Shown: positions 8,996 through 17,835, counted from the stretch's first letter. The stretch: DNA of 64,000 bases from Heyndrickxia camelliae (GCF_002844575.1 NZ_PIQO01000005.1:124001-188000); one strand, 5' to 3'. Made by a program: numbers and translations. Notes: a model not told the origin generated them from the sequence alone.

Positions 8996-9556
8996 ATGGT
9001 GGATTTAAGTATTAAACCACTAATAGAAGGAGAGAAAGTTGTTCTTAGACCTTTTAGAGATGAAGACTTTCCTTTTATAGAGGAATGCTTAAGGGATCCC
9101 GAAGTATTAAAACTGACAGGAAGCAGTTCCGATTTCGATAGGGAATCCGTTCTTAAATGGTATACTACAAGAAATGAACAAACGGATCGCTTGGATCTTG
9201 CTATTGTTGACAAATCGCAGACCATCCTAGTGGGAGAGGTAGTGATCAATTTATACGATGAAAAAAGTCATAGTATGAATTTTAGGATACTTATTGGTCC
9301 AAGGGGACGGGACCGGGGATTAGGAACAGAGGCAACTACACTTGTAATTGATTATATATTTAAAAATACTACACTTAATCAACTTACTTTAAGTGTTTTT
9401 GACTTCAACCCAAGAGCCAAGCATGTTTATGAAAAGGTTGGCTTTGTAATATATGGAATTGATGAAAACGATCTAGAGTTTGAAGGGAAATGGATTGACT
9501 CCATCAATATGAAATTAACAAGAGAAAATTGGATAAATAGACAAAAAAATGCTTAG
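8996..9556 (+). CDS. GNAT family N-acetyltransferase (RimJ/RimL type)
   Basis: Acetyl-CoA-dependent acetyltransferase of about 186 residues. The acetyl-CoA pyrophosphate-binding turn is RGRDRGLGTEA, and the C-terminal part FDFNPRAKHVYEKVGF is typical of RimJ/RimL-like enzymes. ATG 8996 behind GGAGTG is preferred to a TTG 24 bases upstream. A small unknown gene follows 9 bp after the stop. The acceptor substrate is unknown. Confidence 0.82.
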   Translation: MVDLSIKPLIEGEKVVLRPFRDEDFPFIEECLRDPEVLKLTGSSSDFDRESVLKWYTTRNEQTDRLDLAIVDKSQTILVGEVVINLYDEKSHSMNFRILIGPRGRDRGLGTEATTLVIDYIFKNTTLNQLTLSVFDFNPRAKHVYEKVGFVIYGIDENDLEFEGKWIDSINMKLTRENWINRQKNA

Positions 9557-9565
9557 AGGTATTCA

Positions 9566-9793
9566 ATGAAGTTATATACACTAAAAAGGCAATTCAGGGG
9601 ATACAAAAAAGGAACCCAATTTTACTTAATTGCCGAATCAGAATTTATAGGAGTAAAAGAGTTTGTATTGAGAACGAAAGATTTAAAGAATAGTATATCG
9701 GTTAATGAAAGTGAACTTATTAAGAATTTTTTTAATAAAAGAAATCTTTTTAATGATAAGCTTTACTCATATTCCTTACGAGACAAAAGGTAA
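9566..9793 (+). CDS. Hypothetical protein, 75 residues
   Basis: Basic, soluble protein starting MKLYTLKRQFRGYKKGTQFYLIAES. No family is recognised with confidence. It lies 9 bp after the GNAT gene and may be cotranscribed. A dispersed repeat copy lies about 110 bp downstream. Confidence 0.55.
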   Translation: MKLYTLKRQFRGYKKGTQFYLIAESEFIGVKEFVLRTKDLKNSISVNESELIKNFFNKRNLFNDKLYSYSLRDKR

Positions 9794-9900
9794 TCACTTA
9801 TAAACCTGTAAATGAAAATGGTAAAATTTTATATTTAATGGATGAAAAAGATATTTATCGAACAGATTTAAGATTTCTTACCAATTGATACAATGCCTTC

Positions 9901-9985
9901 TTCAACTAAAAGGGGCAAGAGTTAAAGATCCAGCTGCCATTTTGGTGGCTTTTTCTAATTAAGCCTACGGACAGGCTAGCTTCAT
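9901..9985 (+). repeat. Dispersed cassette-junction-like repeat, copy 1
   Basis: The left arm TTCAACTAAAAGGGGCA is followed by AGAGTTAAAGATCCAG, the hairpin GCTGCCATTTTGGTGGC and a T-run. The right side (CCTACGGACAGGCTAG) is diverged. It probably also works as a terminator. Confidence 0.8.
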
Positions 9986-10073
9986 AACGAAATTGTTGTT
10001 AAAGGCGCAGTTACTTGAAGGAGAGGAAATAGAGAGTTAATGTCGAATAATTGATTGAATAGGGGGAAGGTTG

Positions 10074-10811
10074 ATGGCTGATGAAATATTTGAAAACCCA
10101 AGATTGGCTCATATCTATGACTCATTTGACCCTGACCGTTCTGATTTAGATGCTTACGAGATTATGGTTGATGAGTTCAGAGCAAATTCTATACTTGATA
10201 TTGGTTGTGGAACAGGAACTCTTGCTTGTCGTTTAGCAGCTAAAGGCAAAGAGGTTATTGGACTAGACCCTGCTGAAGCGTCATTAAAGGTGGCGAAAAC
10301 AAAACATTGGTCTGATCATGTTAATTGGATTCAAGGTACTGCTCTTGATCTTCCATCATTGAAAGTTGATCTTGTTACAATGACCGCTAACGTTTCTCAG
10401 GTTTTTCTGACAGATGAAGAGTGGAAACAGACGCTGTTAGCAATTCGGAGGGTATTACTTCCAGGTGGAAGATTAGTGTTTGAATCACGAAAGCCTGAGT
10501 CACAGGCGTGGCTAGAATGGAACAAGGAAAGCACATACCAAAGGGTTGATGTCCCCAAATGTGGTTTCGTCGAGGGATGGGTAGAGGTTATAGATGTTCG
10601 AGACTCCTTGGTATCTTTCCGATGGACCTATGTTTTTAATAATGATGGCGCTATTATTACATCGGACTCTACGTTGCGGTTTAGGAATCTTGAGGAAATT
10701 ACCAAATCCCTTAGAGAAGTAGGACTGTTAGTGGAAGAGGTAAGAGAAGCCCCTGACCGTCCGGGACGAGAGTACGTTGTTATTGCACGTCGCCCTACTG
10801 ATATAGGTTAA
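10074..10811 (+). CDS. Class I SAM-dependent methyltransferase
   Basis: Protein of 245 residues with SAM motif I ILDIGCGTGTLA at residues 40-51, the acidic loop GLDPAE and post-motif TMTANVSQVF. The C-terminal segment fits a small-molecule methyltransferase of the UbiE/Methyltransf_25 type. ATG 10074 follows AGGGGGAAGG. It ends inside the left part of the next repeat copy. The substrate is unknown. Confidence 0.85.
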   Translation: MADEIFENPRLAHIYDSFDPDRSDLDAYEIMVDEFRANSILDIGCGTGTLACRLAAKGKEVIGLDPAEASLKVAKTKHWSDHVNWIQGTALDLPSLKVDLVTMTANVSQVFLTDEEWKQTLLAIRRVLLPGGRLVFESRKPESQAWLEWNKESTYQRVDVPKCGFVEGWVEVIDVRDSLVSFRWTYVFNNDGAIITSDSTLRFRNLEEITKSLREVGLLVEEVREAPDRPGREYVVIARRPTDIG

Positions 10812-10866
10812 AGAATCAGCTGCCATTTCGGCGGCTTTTCCTATTGAACTATCGGGGCAGCATTCC
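10808..10866 (+). repeat. Dispersed repeat, copy 2
   Basis: TTAAAGAATCAGCTGCCATTTCGGCGGC hairpin with TTTTCC, then TTGAACTATCGGGGCAGCATT. It overlaps the stop codon region of the methyltransferase gene and probably terminates it. Confidence 0.8.
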
Positions 10867-11458
10867 TCATAAATATAAGGTTGTAAGATATGGACATAAA
10901 GGGGCTATTGTTTAAGATCTAAGGTAGAAAATGAGCATTTTTTTCAGAATAGATACTTCTTATTCACCGGAAAATACTGGTTTATAAGTTGTTTTTAATC
11001 GAGCTTTATTTCAGTTCTACACGAACAGGGTGTAACTTAACCTTTCACGTTTTTCTTTGTTTTTCATATATTTTTAGTGGGGATGAAGAATGTTAGGACA
11101 AGTCTACGCATATTTATAGGGTAAATTAGTCATGTTTAATGTATCTATATAGATAAACATCCTTTTTTATATAAAATTCTTCAGGATCTTCATAACAGTT
11201 CCTGGATTAATATAATGAAGAGGATATGGTAGTTGTCCTCTTTTCCATCCCTGTATATGCTAAAAAGGGGGTGGAACTCACATTCCTCGCTTTTATTACA
11301 TTATTATTTTATATCACCATAGACCCATGGAAATAACTTCTACAATTTTGTACCTATAAGTGATTTCGAACCATTAAATACGACAGAGGAGCAACAAGAT
11401 TTTTTCCTCATTTCTTCCTCTAAAAAGCGTCTTCACATTTTTATAAAGTGAAAACAAT
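10867..11458. other. Gene-free stretch
   Basis: AT-rich, with stops in every frame. I see only very short ORFs, and no convincing remnant, RNA structure or promoter that I can defend. Confidence 0.5.
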
Positions 11459-11724
11459 TCAAGGGGAATCAATTCTTAATTTTGTTGTGTCCTGAGAGAA
11501 GATAATATGTGTAACAGTAGCTGCATATAGATATACAGCATCAATAAATTCTTCTGCTTTTGCAAAGGTTACAAATTCCAATTTAAGTAAATAACAAGCT
11601 TTTCCAGCTACTCGGTAACAAAACTCTAAAATTGGAAGGCATTCAATAAATTTTTAAACGCTCGATAATCACCGTCTTTAATTGTTGCTACTATTATTGG
11701 ATATCCCAACTTTTCATAATCCAC
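11459..11724 (-). pseudogene. Remnant of an Lrp/AsnC-family regulator (C-terminal RAM domain)
   Basis: Reading the minus strand gives YEKLGYPIIVATIKDGDYRA, a frame break, then EFCYRVAGKACYLLKLE and ATVTHIIFSQ before a TGA. This is the ligand-binding half of an LrpA/AzlB-like regulator (compare the usual FCYRVAGDACYLLKL). The DNA-binding half is missing and the frame is shifted near 11610. It is non-functional as a regulator. Confidence 0.6.
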
Positions 11725-11894
11725 CTATCCTTACTTAACTCCTTAAAATTTCTTATCAATTGCATCTATTTTCATTTTTAATCAATTACTTATTATTACA
11801 TTAAAATTTTAATTAAAAATACCAAAAGTCATATTTAATTTAATGTGAAATTGAAATTTCGTACTGTATATTTATATAAAAAGGAGGAAGTGTA

Positions 11895-11972
11895 ATGGCA
11901 AGAAAGAAAGATCCATTTACGGAGAGAAACCTTTTCCTCTATAACAGTATATTGATGCAATATTATCTTTAA
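11895..11972 (+). CDS. Small ORF of 25 residues with strong RBS
   Basis: ATG 11895 follows AAGGAGGAAG at ideal spacing and encodes MARKKDPFTERNLFLYNSIL plus five residues. It has no recognised family. A second small ORF starts 22 bp later and a strong terminator ends the unit at 12158, so a short two-peptide transcript is possible. Confidence 0.4.
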   Translation: MARKKDPFTERNLFLYNSILMQYYL

Positions 11973-11994
11973 AGCCGGCTTGGGGGGGTTAATA

Positions 11995-12066
11995 ATGGAG
12001 ATGCAAACTAAAAGCTGGAGAGATTATTTTCTGGAAGTAGTTAGAGCTATTATCTTTTATAAATGA
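11995..12066 (+). CDS. Small ORF of 23 residues with G-rich RBS
   Basis: ATG 11995 is preceded by GGGGGGG and encodes MEMQTKSWRDYFLEVVRAII plus FYK, an amphipathic-looking peptide. It lies downstream of the 25-residue ORF and before the terminator at 12134. The function is unknown, and a chance ORF is possible. Confidence 0.35.
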   Translation: MEMQTKSWRDYFLEVVRAIIFYK

Positions 12067-12133
12067 AATTTAAAAATGTATATTTATAGTTTTATAAAGT
12101 AATTGATTATTTAAAACTAGGTTCGATGATTAA

Positions 12134-12158
12134 AATCCTGCTTTTGCAGGATTTTTTT
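12134..12158 (+). terminator. Strong Rho-independent terminator
   Basis: AATCCTGC-TTTT-GCAGGATT followed by seven T residues. A repeat-like tail, GGCAATTTAGTTGAAG, follows at 12170. Confidence 0.85.
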
Positions 12159-12411
12159 AAAACTATAGTGGCAATTTAGTTGAAGATCAATGTTGCACAT
12201 AGTACCTGACCAGATTCTGAAGAAATGTATTTTACATTATAGGATAATATTGGTAGAGTGAAGTTATTCTTAAATGAAAGTGAGGTATAGTCCAATGAAT
12301 TTTTCATTAGCTTATAAGTAAATTTATCAAAGGGGTGAGACCAATGATAAGATAACACTTTCACATAAATAATTTTCGGAATAGTTAAATAATATTCTCG
12401 AGGTGAAAGTG

Positions 12412-13047
12412 ATGAGTTTTAAATCAAAATACTCTATGAATGCAAAAAATATAATTAATTGGTCTATAAAGCCGAAGAGCACACCATTGATTCTAAGGAA
12501 CTGTAATAAATGCGGGAAAAAAAAGGAATTTTATTGTAGTGAACTTTTTAGAATGAATGCAAATAAACAAAAAATAGATGTATGGTTAATTTATAAATGT
12601 AGTCAATGTGATTCTACATGGAACGTAACTATTTTTTCTCGCATTAACCCGATAGATATAGATAAAAGCTTATTTGACAAAATGTCAAGAAATGATAGGG
12701 AAACAGCATGGAAATATGCGTTTGATATGGAAATAATTAGGAGTAATCAAGCGGAAGTAATTTTTAACATTGATTATATTGCAGATGGCGAAACCATTGA
12801 TTTTTATAAAAACCTGTCGGAAGAAATATTCATTAACATTGAGTCTCAATATAGATTAAATCTTCGCCTAGACAAGTTACTTAAAGCGAAATTAAACGTT
12901 TCAAGAAAAATGCTTTGGGAAATGATAGAAAACCGTTTTATATACACAATTCCTGAAGTTAATATAAGAAAGCATAAAATAAAAGAGGAACACTTAAAAA
13001 TTACTATAACTTACGATGCACTAAAGATGATTAATTCAACTTTATGA
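12412..13047 (+). CDS. DUF1062 domain protein
   Basis: Protein of 211 residues with two CxxC zinc-ribbon-like pairs (Cys31/Cys34 and Cys63/Cys66) flanking the family signature FRMNANKQKIDVWLIYKC. A mixed helical C-terminal half follows. The whole pattern is that of DUF1062 proteins common in Bacillus; the function is unknown. ATG 12412 is preferred to GTG 12403 since AGGTGA lies just upstream. It stands alone in a repeat-rich region. Confidence 0.8.
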   Translation: MSFKSKYSMNAKNIINWSIKPKSTPLILRNCNKCGKKKEFYCSELFRMNANKQKIDVWLIYKCSQCDSTWNVTIFSRINPIDIDKSLFDKMSRNDRETAWKYAFDMEIIRSNQAEVIFNIDYIADGETIDFYKNLSEEIFINIESQYRLNLRLDKLLKAKLNVSRKMLWEMIENRFIYTIPEVNIRKHKIKEEHLKITITYDALKMINSTL

Positions 13048-13129
13048 TTTAAAAATCATCAATAAACATCCCTCTCTTTGATTGGAGCGTTTGTCATTTT
13101 TTTTCTTTAAGTTTGAAATTGAGTAGTAT

Positions 13130-13175
13130 TCCACTAACGGGCGCTTTTCTTTAATAAGAAGGCGTCCTTTTACAT
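13130..13175 (+). repeat. Variant repeat with alternative hairpin
   Basis: CCACTAACGGGCGCTTTTCTTTAATAAGAAGGCGTCCTTTT-type hairpin (arms GCGCTTTTCTT / AAGAAGGCGTC). It shares the CTAACGGG word with the main repeat family. A close relative lies at 43712-43745. Confidence 0.55.
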
Positions 13176-13210
13176 GGAAAACTTAGTTTATGGAGGAGTA
13201 AAAAGATTGT

Positions 13211-13290
13211 CAGTAAGGGGGCAATGCATAAGATCCAACTGACAATTTCGGCGGCATTTTCTTATTGGACGAACGGGAGGGGTTTATTGA
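13211..13290 (+). repeat. Dispersed repeat, copy 3
   Basis: GTAAGGGGGCAATGC, then AGATCCAACTGACAATTTCGGCGGC with a T-rich run, then TTGGACGAACGGGAGGGG. It is diverged but shows the same order of parts as the other copies. Confidence 0.65.
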
Positions 13291-13419
13291 ATAAGAATAA
13301 CCGGGATGATTTTGAAATGGAGAAAAAATCAAAGATTTTTGTTCACAAATTGTCCACTTACGAAAATGTTTTGAATTTATCTATAATATTTAAGTATTAA
13401 AAGAAGGGAATGATTCAAT

Positions 13420-13902
13420 TTGCCGACAACTAAGAAAGAAAGTGTGTATTTTGGCTTTATTATGTGCTTTGGGATGGTATTAGTTATGACGGTGTATAAC
13501 CTTTACCTGAACGGAATGATTGGTAAAGTGAATTTCTATGAAGGAATATTAGAATTTTTTATTGCTTTTATTATTGCACTAATCCTTGACCTATTCCTGG
13601 TTGGTCCAAACGCAAAAAAGTTGGCTTTGAAATTTACCGCAAATACTAAAAATAAAATATATACTATATTAACGATATCAACCTTCATGGTAATAGGAAT
13701 GGCTTTATTTATGTCAGCTTTTGGACTAGCAACGATGATTTTGCACAGTGGATATAATGGCAACTTTATCTTGGTTGATTATTTGTCTGTGTTTGGAAAA
13801 AATCTTATTATGGCATTACCTTTACAAATCCTTATTATGGGTCCACTTGTGCGTTTCATCTTTACTAAGTACATCAAACCGAAAAGAATCAACTTAGTGT
13901 AA
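13420..13902 (+). CDS. DUF2798 family membrane protein
   Basis: Protein of 160 residues with four predicted transmembrane segments (about 9-29, 40-62, 80-103, 125-147). Two similar halves each carry the GFIMCFGMVLVM / VFGKNLIMALPLQI kind of helix, typical of DUF2798. The start is TTG 13420, ten bases after AAGAAGGGA; the ATG at 13410 is out of frame and stops at once. Function unknown. A perfect terminator follows. Confidence 0.8.
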   Translation: MPTTKKESVYFGFIMCFGMVLVMTVYNLYLNGMIGKVNFYEGILEFFIAFIIALILDLFLVGPNAKKLALKFTANTKNKIYTILTISTFMVIGMALFMSAFGLATMILHSGYNGNFILVDYLSVFGKNLIMALPLQILIMGPLVRFIFTKYIKPKRINLV

Positions 13903-13936
13903 AAGAAATCTTTTAAAAAATACTTAAACCGAAAGG

Positions 13937-13968
13937 TGCGATAATCCAACAGGATTATCGCATTTTTT
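13937..13968 (+). terminator. Rho-independent terminator
   Basis: TGCGATAATCC-AACA-GGATTATCGCA then a T-run, downstream of the DUF2798 gene. Confidence 0.9.
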
Positions 13969-14058
13969 ATTGAAAACTTTTAATATGCTAACAGGAACGT
14001 AGAAAGTTAGAACAATAAGAAGATATCATTGTGTATAGAAAAATGAAGGGGAAGTAGA

Positions 14059-14376
14059 TTGCTACGTCAAATGGGGTTATACAGTGGATATTTTAAAGCT
14101 TTTAAAGAGGGGTAAAAGCAGGTGGAGGTTCGGCTGAATGATGAGAAGACAAGAAAAATCAAAGTTGGTGATACGATTGAATTTATTAAGGTTCCTGAAC
14201 AAGATGAAACCTTAAAATTTCAAGTAATGGAACTTAGGAAATACGATACATTTAAAGAGATGTATGAGGATATTCCTTTTGAAGATGTTGATTATAAGGG
14301 TTGGTCAATGGAAGAAATGATAAACGGAACCTATGAAATTTACCTCTTGAACAAGAAAGAGAATGGGGAACATTAG
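14059..14376 (+). pseudogene. ASCH-domain protein interrupted by a nonsense codon
   Basis: The reading frame from a TTG at 14059 (behind GAAGGGGAAG) gives RQMGLYSGYFKAFKEG, a TAA at 14113, then KQVEVRLNDEKTRKIKVGDTIEF. This is the normal beginning of an ASCH-domain (RNA-binding, PUA-like) protein of about 105 residues, where EGKK is expected at the stop; AAA to TAA would explain it. A downstream GTG at 14122 could restart an 84-residue product lacking the first strand, ending LLNKKENGEH. It is likely a recent inactivation. Confidence 0.65.
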
Positions 14377-14400
14377 CGATTCCAGTTAAATATTAAGCTG

Positions 14401-14829
14401 ATGTTACATAACTATAATGGCAGATTAGTAACATATGTAGTACAGAATTATAAGGAAAAATGTTTGGAGGCTACTTTTGTGCAAAATAATTTAGCTTTTA
14501 ACATACCGATTTATACACAAGATAATTCGACTTTTCCAAAACCTGTAAATGAAAAATACGATTATTGGAGTCCGCTAATATTAGAAAAATCGGATACAAT
14601 TGAAATTCATTGTTGGAATGATGAAATCGACATTATTGAAGACATTAATACTCTCTCTTTAAATACATTCGAAATGTTTCAAGAAGATAATATCACCATA
14701 TTTAAGGGGAAGAAGACCTTTGCTCTTTCGAATTATTTATTGAATGACTATACAAATAATATGGGAGAGTTCAAGTGGTTCACAGTTAATTTAGATATAG
14801 GTCCAACAACTCCACTCCATAGTCACTAA
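14401..14829 (+). CDS. Hypothetical protein, 142 residues
   Basis: Acidic, soluble, beta-rich protein (MLHNYNGRLVTYVVQNYKEK and onwards). No family was recognised. No good ribosome binding site precedes ATG 14401, so it may be translationally coupled to, or disturbed with, the ASCH gene 24 bp upstream. It ends TTPLHSH. Confidence 0.5.
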   Translation: MLHNYNGRLVTYVVQNYKEKCLEATFVQNNLAFNIPIYTQDNSTFPKPVNEKYDYWSPLILEKSDTIEIHCWNDEIDIIEDINTLSLNTFEMFQEDNITIFKGKKTFALSNYLLNDYTNNMGEFKWFTVNLDIGPTTPLHSH

Positions 14830-14888
14830 ATTATCTTCTCCATTAAGATGTAGTATATTATTTTGTAAAACATTCAAGGAGGGTAAAA

Positions 14889-15836
14889 ATGAACAAAACA
14901 GACCGATTGTTAGCCATCGTGCTGCAGTTGCAACGTAAAAAAGTGGTACGTGCCGAAGATTTGGCAACCCTATTTGAAACTAGCGTGCGAACCATCTACC
15001 GCGACATTCAGGCACTAAGTGAAGCTGGCGTGCCAATCATCGGAGCCCCTGGGACTGGATATTCCTTAATGGAAGGCTATTTCCTTCCCCCTATCGGTTT
15101 CACGGTACCAGAAGCCGTGAGCCTTTTGATTGGAATAGACTTTATCGAACAACAATTTGATGATGATTATCGTATCAGGGCTCAAGCTGCTCGTGGCAAA
15201 ATCGAGGCCATTCTTCCATCGAGCGTTCGCAATGAAACTTCACATGTACTGAAGGCTATGCGTTTGCTCATTTCCGATGAACAGGATACGTCGTCAAAAG
15301 AAAAGAAATATTTAGAAAAGATCCGTCGAGCGATACTAGACGAGCGAAAGATAAACTTTCATTATGCAAAAAGACTTGCAGATTCCGAGGGAAATCACCA
15401 TAGTGTTCGTACCGTTGCTCCCTATGGTTTGGTGCTCATTCAAGGATCGTGGATGCTCGTAGCTCGATGTGATCTGCGCCAAGACATTCGCCACTTTCGC
15501 TTGTCCCGAATGACGGAACTTATTGATCTGGAAGAACGTTTCGAACTGCCGGCGCATTTTAACTTAAGGGAATATACTCCTTTGGATGATAGGAATTTAC
15601 GAGTTCGCCTTCGATTTAACCATGACATCGTAGATAAAGTGAGAGAGTCGAACTATCATTATATGGAGGATATGGAAGAGCATCGAGATGGATTGGATGT
15701 GGTCTTACGCGTTCGTCAACTAGACGAATTGCTACAATGGGTGCTTGGCTGGGGAGCGGGAGTGATTGTATTGGAGCCTGAATCATTACGAAATCGGATT
15801 CGTGAGGAAGCCAAAAAAATGTTACAACACTACTGA
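14889..15836 (+). CDS. YafY/WYL-domain transcriptional regulator
   Basis: Protein of 315 residues: an N-terminal HTH_11 winged helix (residues 1-60, VRAEDLATLFETSVRTIYRDIQALSEAGVPI), a WYL domain around residues 150-220 (KINFHYAKR, VAPYGLVLIQGSWMLVARC) and a C-terminal WCX domain. WYL proteins bind small ligands or nucleic acid and usually control a neighbour. The next gene, a VOC protein, is the best local candidate. ATG 14889 follows AAGGAGGG. The terminator stem overlaps the stop codon. Confidence 0.9.
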   Translation: MNKTDRLLAIVLQLQRKKVVRAEDLATLFETSVRTIYRDIQALSEAGVPIIGAPGTGYSLMEGYFLPPIGFTVPEAVSLLIGIDFIEQQFDDDYRIRAQAARGKIEAILPSSVRNETSHVLKAMRLLISDEQDTSSKEKKYLEKIRRAILDERKINFHYAKRLADSEGNHHSVRTVAPYGLVLIQGSWMLVARCDLRQDIRHFRLSRMTELIDLEERFELPAHFNLREYTPLDDRNLRVRLRFNHDIVDKVRESNYHYMEDMEEHRDGLDVVLRVRQLDELLQWVLGWGAGVIVLEPESLRNRIREEAKKMLQHY

Positions 15837-15862
15837 CATACTGTTGTCAGTAGTGTTTTTTT
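15826..15862 (+). terminator. Terminator overlapping the WYL regulator stop
   Basis: AACACTACTGACA / TGTCAGTAGTGTT stem with a T-run. The stop codon at 15834-15836 lies in the left arm. Confidence 0.9.
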
Positions 15863-15889
15863 ATAATCGGAGTAAGTAAATGTAAAGGA

Positions 15890-16150
15890 GTGGGAGACAA
15901 ATGCGAAGTATGTATTGCAAAGGAATTCATATCACTATGGACCAATTGCACAGTAGCCAGATGGTCGTTAAACCAAAAATGGAATAATTATGAATTAAAT
16001 CGAGCCTTTACAGTTTTAAACATGGGAGGAACGTCGGTTAACTCGCAAATCGGGTTACTTTTAAATGGGAAAATGTGCCCTTTGTAACCTTTGGCAACTT
16101 ACGATAGCATCGCTGGTTCTGGCCAAAAATAATATGATACGATATTTTAT
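15890..16150 (+). other. Probable decayed coding remnant
   Basis: A good AAAGGAGTGGGAG site is followed by short frames only: MRSMYCKGIHITMDQLHSSQ from 15901, stopping after 28 residues, and an overlapping 65-residue frame. Neither resembles a known family, and composition changes abruptly after 16170. Confidence 0.35.
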
Positions 16151-16178
16151 TAATTTATTATAGGAAGGATGGTATCTC

Positions 16179-16589
16179 ATGAATTTTGCTTCTGTACGTA
16201 TTATTACAGATGACTTGGATCGTCTTGTCAATTTCTATGAAAAAGTCTTGGGTGTTTCGGCGGAACGCCCCGCTCCTGTCTTTGCCGAACTTGTTTCGAC
16301 ATCGTGCACCCTGGCAATCGGCCACTCGCAGACGGTGCCACTGTTCGGCGCTGGTTCCGCAATAGCGGCCAGCAATCACACTGTCATCATTGAATTCCGC
16401 GTCCATAATGTCGATGCCGAATACGAACGTTTAAAGTCATTTATTGCAGATTGGGTAAAGGAACCGACCACGATGCCGTGGGGGAATCGTGCTATGTTGT
16501 TCCGTGATCCCGACGGCAACCTTGTTAACCTCTTCGAGCCGGTGACCGAGGAAGCAATCAAACGGTTCAGCGGTAAGGTTGACAGATAG
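16179..16589 (+). CDS. VOC family protein, unusually G+C-rich
   Basis: Protein of 136 residues with the bleomycin-resistance/glyoxalase fold: MNFASVRIITDDLDRLVNFYEKVLGV, central HTVIIEFRVHNVDAEYERL and FRDPDGNLVNLFEP at the C-terminus. Thirty-eight of the 60 bases at 16321-16380 are G or C, far above the neighbouring genes, which suggests recent transfer from a higher-G+C donor. It follows the WYL regulator, which may control it. ATG 16179 follows AGGAAGG. The substrate is unknown. Confidence 0.85.
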   Translation: MNFASVRIITDDLDRLVNFYEKVLGVSAERPAPVFAELVSTSCTLAIGHSQTVPLFGAGSAIAASNHTVIIEFRVHNVDAEYERLKSFIADWVKEPTTMPWGNRAMLFRDPDGNLVNLFEPVTEEAIKRFSGKVDR

Positions 16590-16878
16590 GTGTAGCGAGT
16601 GAGAACACAATTTCGATAGTGGCCACGATTTGTAAAATATATGACCATTTTTGGCCGGATGTGCCGATATCGTTTATCTGGTTACAACATCGTCTTTCTT
16701 GGTTTGACAATGAACCACTAAGAAGCTTTTGGAATATAAACGGACGGTTCAAATTTACCCGAAAAAACATGAATCATTGTCATATCCAGTTTTTTATTGT
16801 GCTATATTGGAGGAGGATAGTTTGAATTTACCTAACTACATAAGATCAAAATAGAGTAAGAGAATTGAGGTAATAGTT
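16590..16878. other. Gap with no recognised gene
   Basis: Mixed-composition DNA, partly G+C-rich up to about 16760, as if belonging to the same imported segment as the VOC gene. No convincing ORF is present. Confidence 0.4.
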
Positions 16879-17661
16879 TTGAAAGAAACCATTTTAGAAT
16901 CCTTATTCAAAATAGAAGTAGATTTTAATGTGAAGATTCTTTATGCAGTAGAATCAGGAAGTAGGGCATGGCAATTTCCTTCAAAAGATAGCGATTATGA
17001 TGTTCGCTTTATATATGTTCATAAAAAGGAAGATTATCTAACAATTGATCAAATGGGAATTGGGAAGAAACGAGATGTTATTGAATTACCTATAAACGAT
17101 TTGTTAGATATAACAGGGTGGGAACTTACAAAAACATTAAGGCTATTTAGAAAATCTAACCCACCATTAATGGAATGGTTACGATCTAGTATCGTTTATT
17201 ATCAAGCATATTCAACTATCGACCAGATGAAACAGCTTAGTGAAGATATCTTTGCTCCAAACTCCTGCTTACATCACTATTTAAATATGGCAAGTAATAA
17301 TTTTCGAGAATACTTACAGGGAGAAGAAGTAAGAATAAAAAAATATTTTTATGTACTTAGACCAGTTTTAGCTGCTAGATGGATAGAAAAGTATAATGAG
17401 TTTCCACCTTTAGAATTTCCGAAATTATTAGAGGATATATTACCAGATGGAGAATTAAAAAAACAAATTCAAACCTTATTAATAAGAAAAATAAATGGAG
17501 AGGAACTTGATTTTGAACCGAAAATTGGGATCATAAACCATTTTTTAGATGAGGAAATTTCACGACTTAGAAAATATACAGAATCACTAAATGTTAATAT
17601 ACCGGACTTTACACCTAATCTTGATATGCTTTTCAGAAAAACTTTAGAGGAGGTTTGGTAA
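16879..17661 (+). CDS. YcgL-like predicted nucleotidyltransferase
   Basis: Protein of 260 residues with the minimal nucleotidyltransferase signature: Gly27-Ser28, Trp31 and an acidic DSDYD at residues 37-41 (ESGSRAWQFPSKDSDYDVRFIYV). This is the pol-beta-like fold of the YcgL group. A helical C-terminal part follows, with YFYVLRPVLAARWIE. The start is TTG 16879 after GAGG. Relatives can be AMP- or UMP-transferring enzymes; the target is unknown. It is followed by a GCTGCC...GGCAGT hairpin. Confidence 0.82.
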   Translation: MKETILESLFKIEVDFNVKILYAVESGSRAWQFPSKDSDYDVRFIYVHKKEDYLTIDQMGIGKKRDVIELPINDLLDITGWELTKTLRLFRKSNPPLMEWLRSSIVYYQAYSTIDQMKQLSEDIFAPNSCLHHYLNMASNNFREYLQGEEVRIKKYFYVLRPVLAARWIEKYNEFPPLEFPKLLEDILPDGELKKQIQTLLIRKINGEELDFEPKIGIINHFLDEEISRLRKYTESLNVNIPDFTPNLDMLFRKTLEEVW

Positions 17662-17678
17662 TAAGATTTTTTATTAGA

Positions 17679-17705
17679 GCTGCCGATTATGGCAGTGAAT
17701 TTTTC
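17679..17705 (+). terminator. Likely terminator of the YcgL-like gene
   Basis: GCTGCC-GATTAT-GGCAGT followed by a T-rich run. The stem resembles the hairpin core of the dispersed repeat. Confidence 0.6.
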
Positions 17706-17797
17706 TATTAGTGGGGAGTATTCTTTTAATATAGAAGTGTAGAGGAACGAAAGAGCTTTAGGCCAACAACATATATAGTTTTTAGAAAAAAATCCGC

Positions 17798-17835
17798 AAT
17801 AGCGTGTAAAAACGGATATCAGTTTACACGCTATT
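17798..17835. terminator. Bidirectional hairpin terminator
   Basis: AATAGCGTGTAAA / TTTACACGCTATT, 13-bp arms. On the minus strand it is followed by GCGGATTTTTTT, so it chiefly serves the aldo/keto reductase gene. Confidence 0.8.

Noticed and set aside
12176-12364. 62-codon minus-strand frame
   Set aside because: No start signal, no family resemblance, and it lies upstream of DUF1062 in DNA that looks like repeat-derived spacer.
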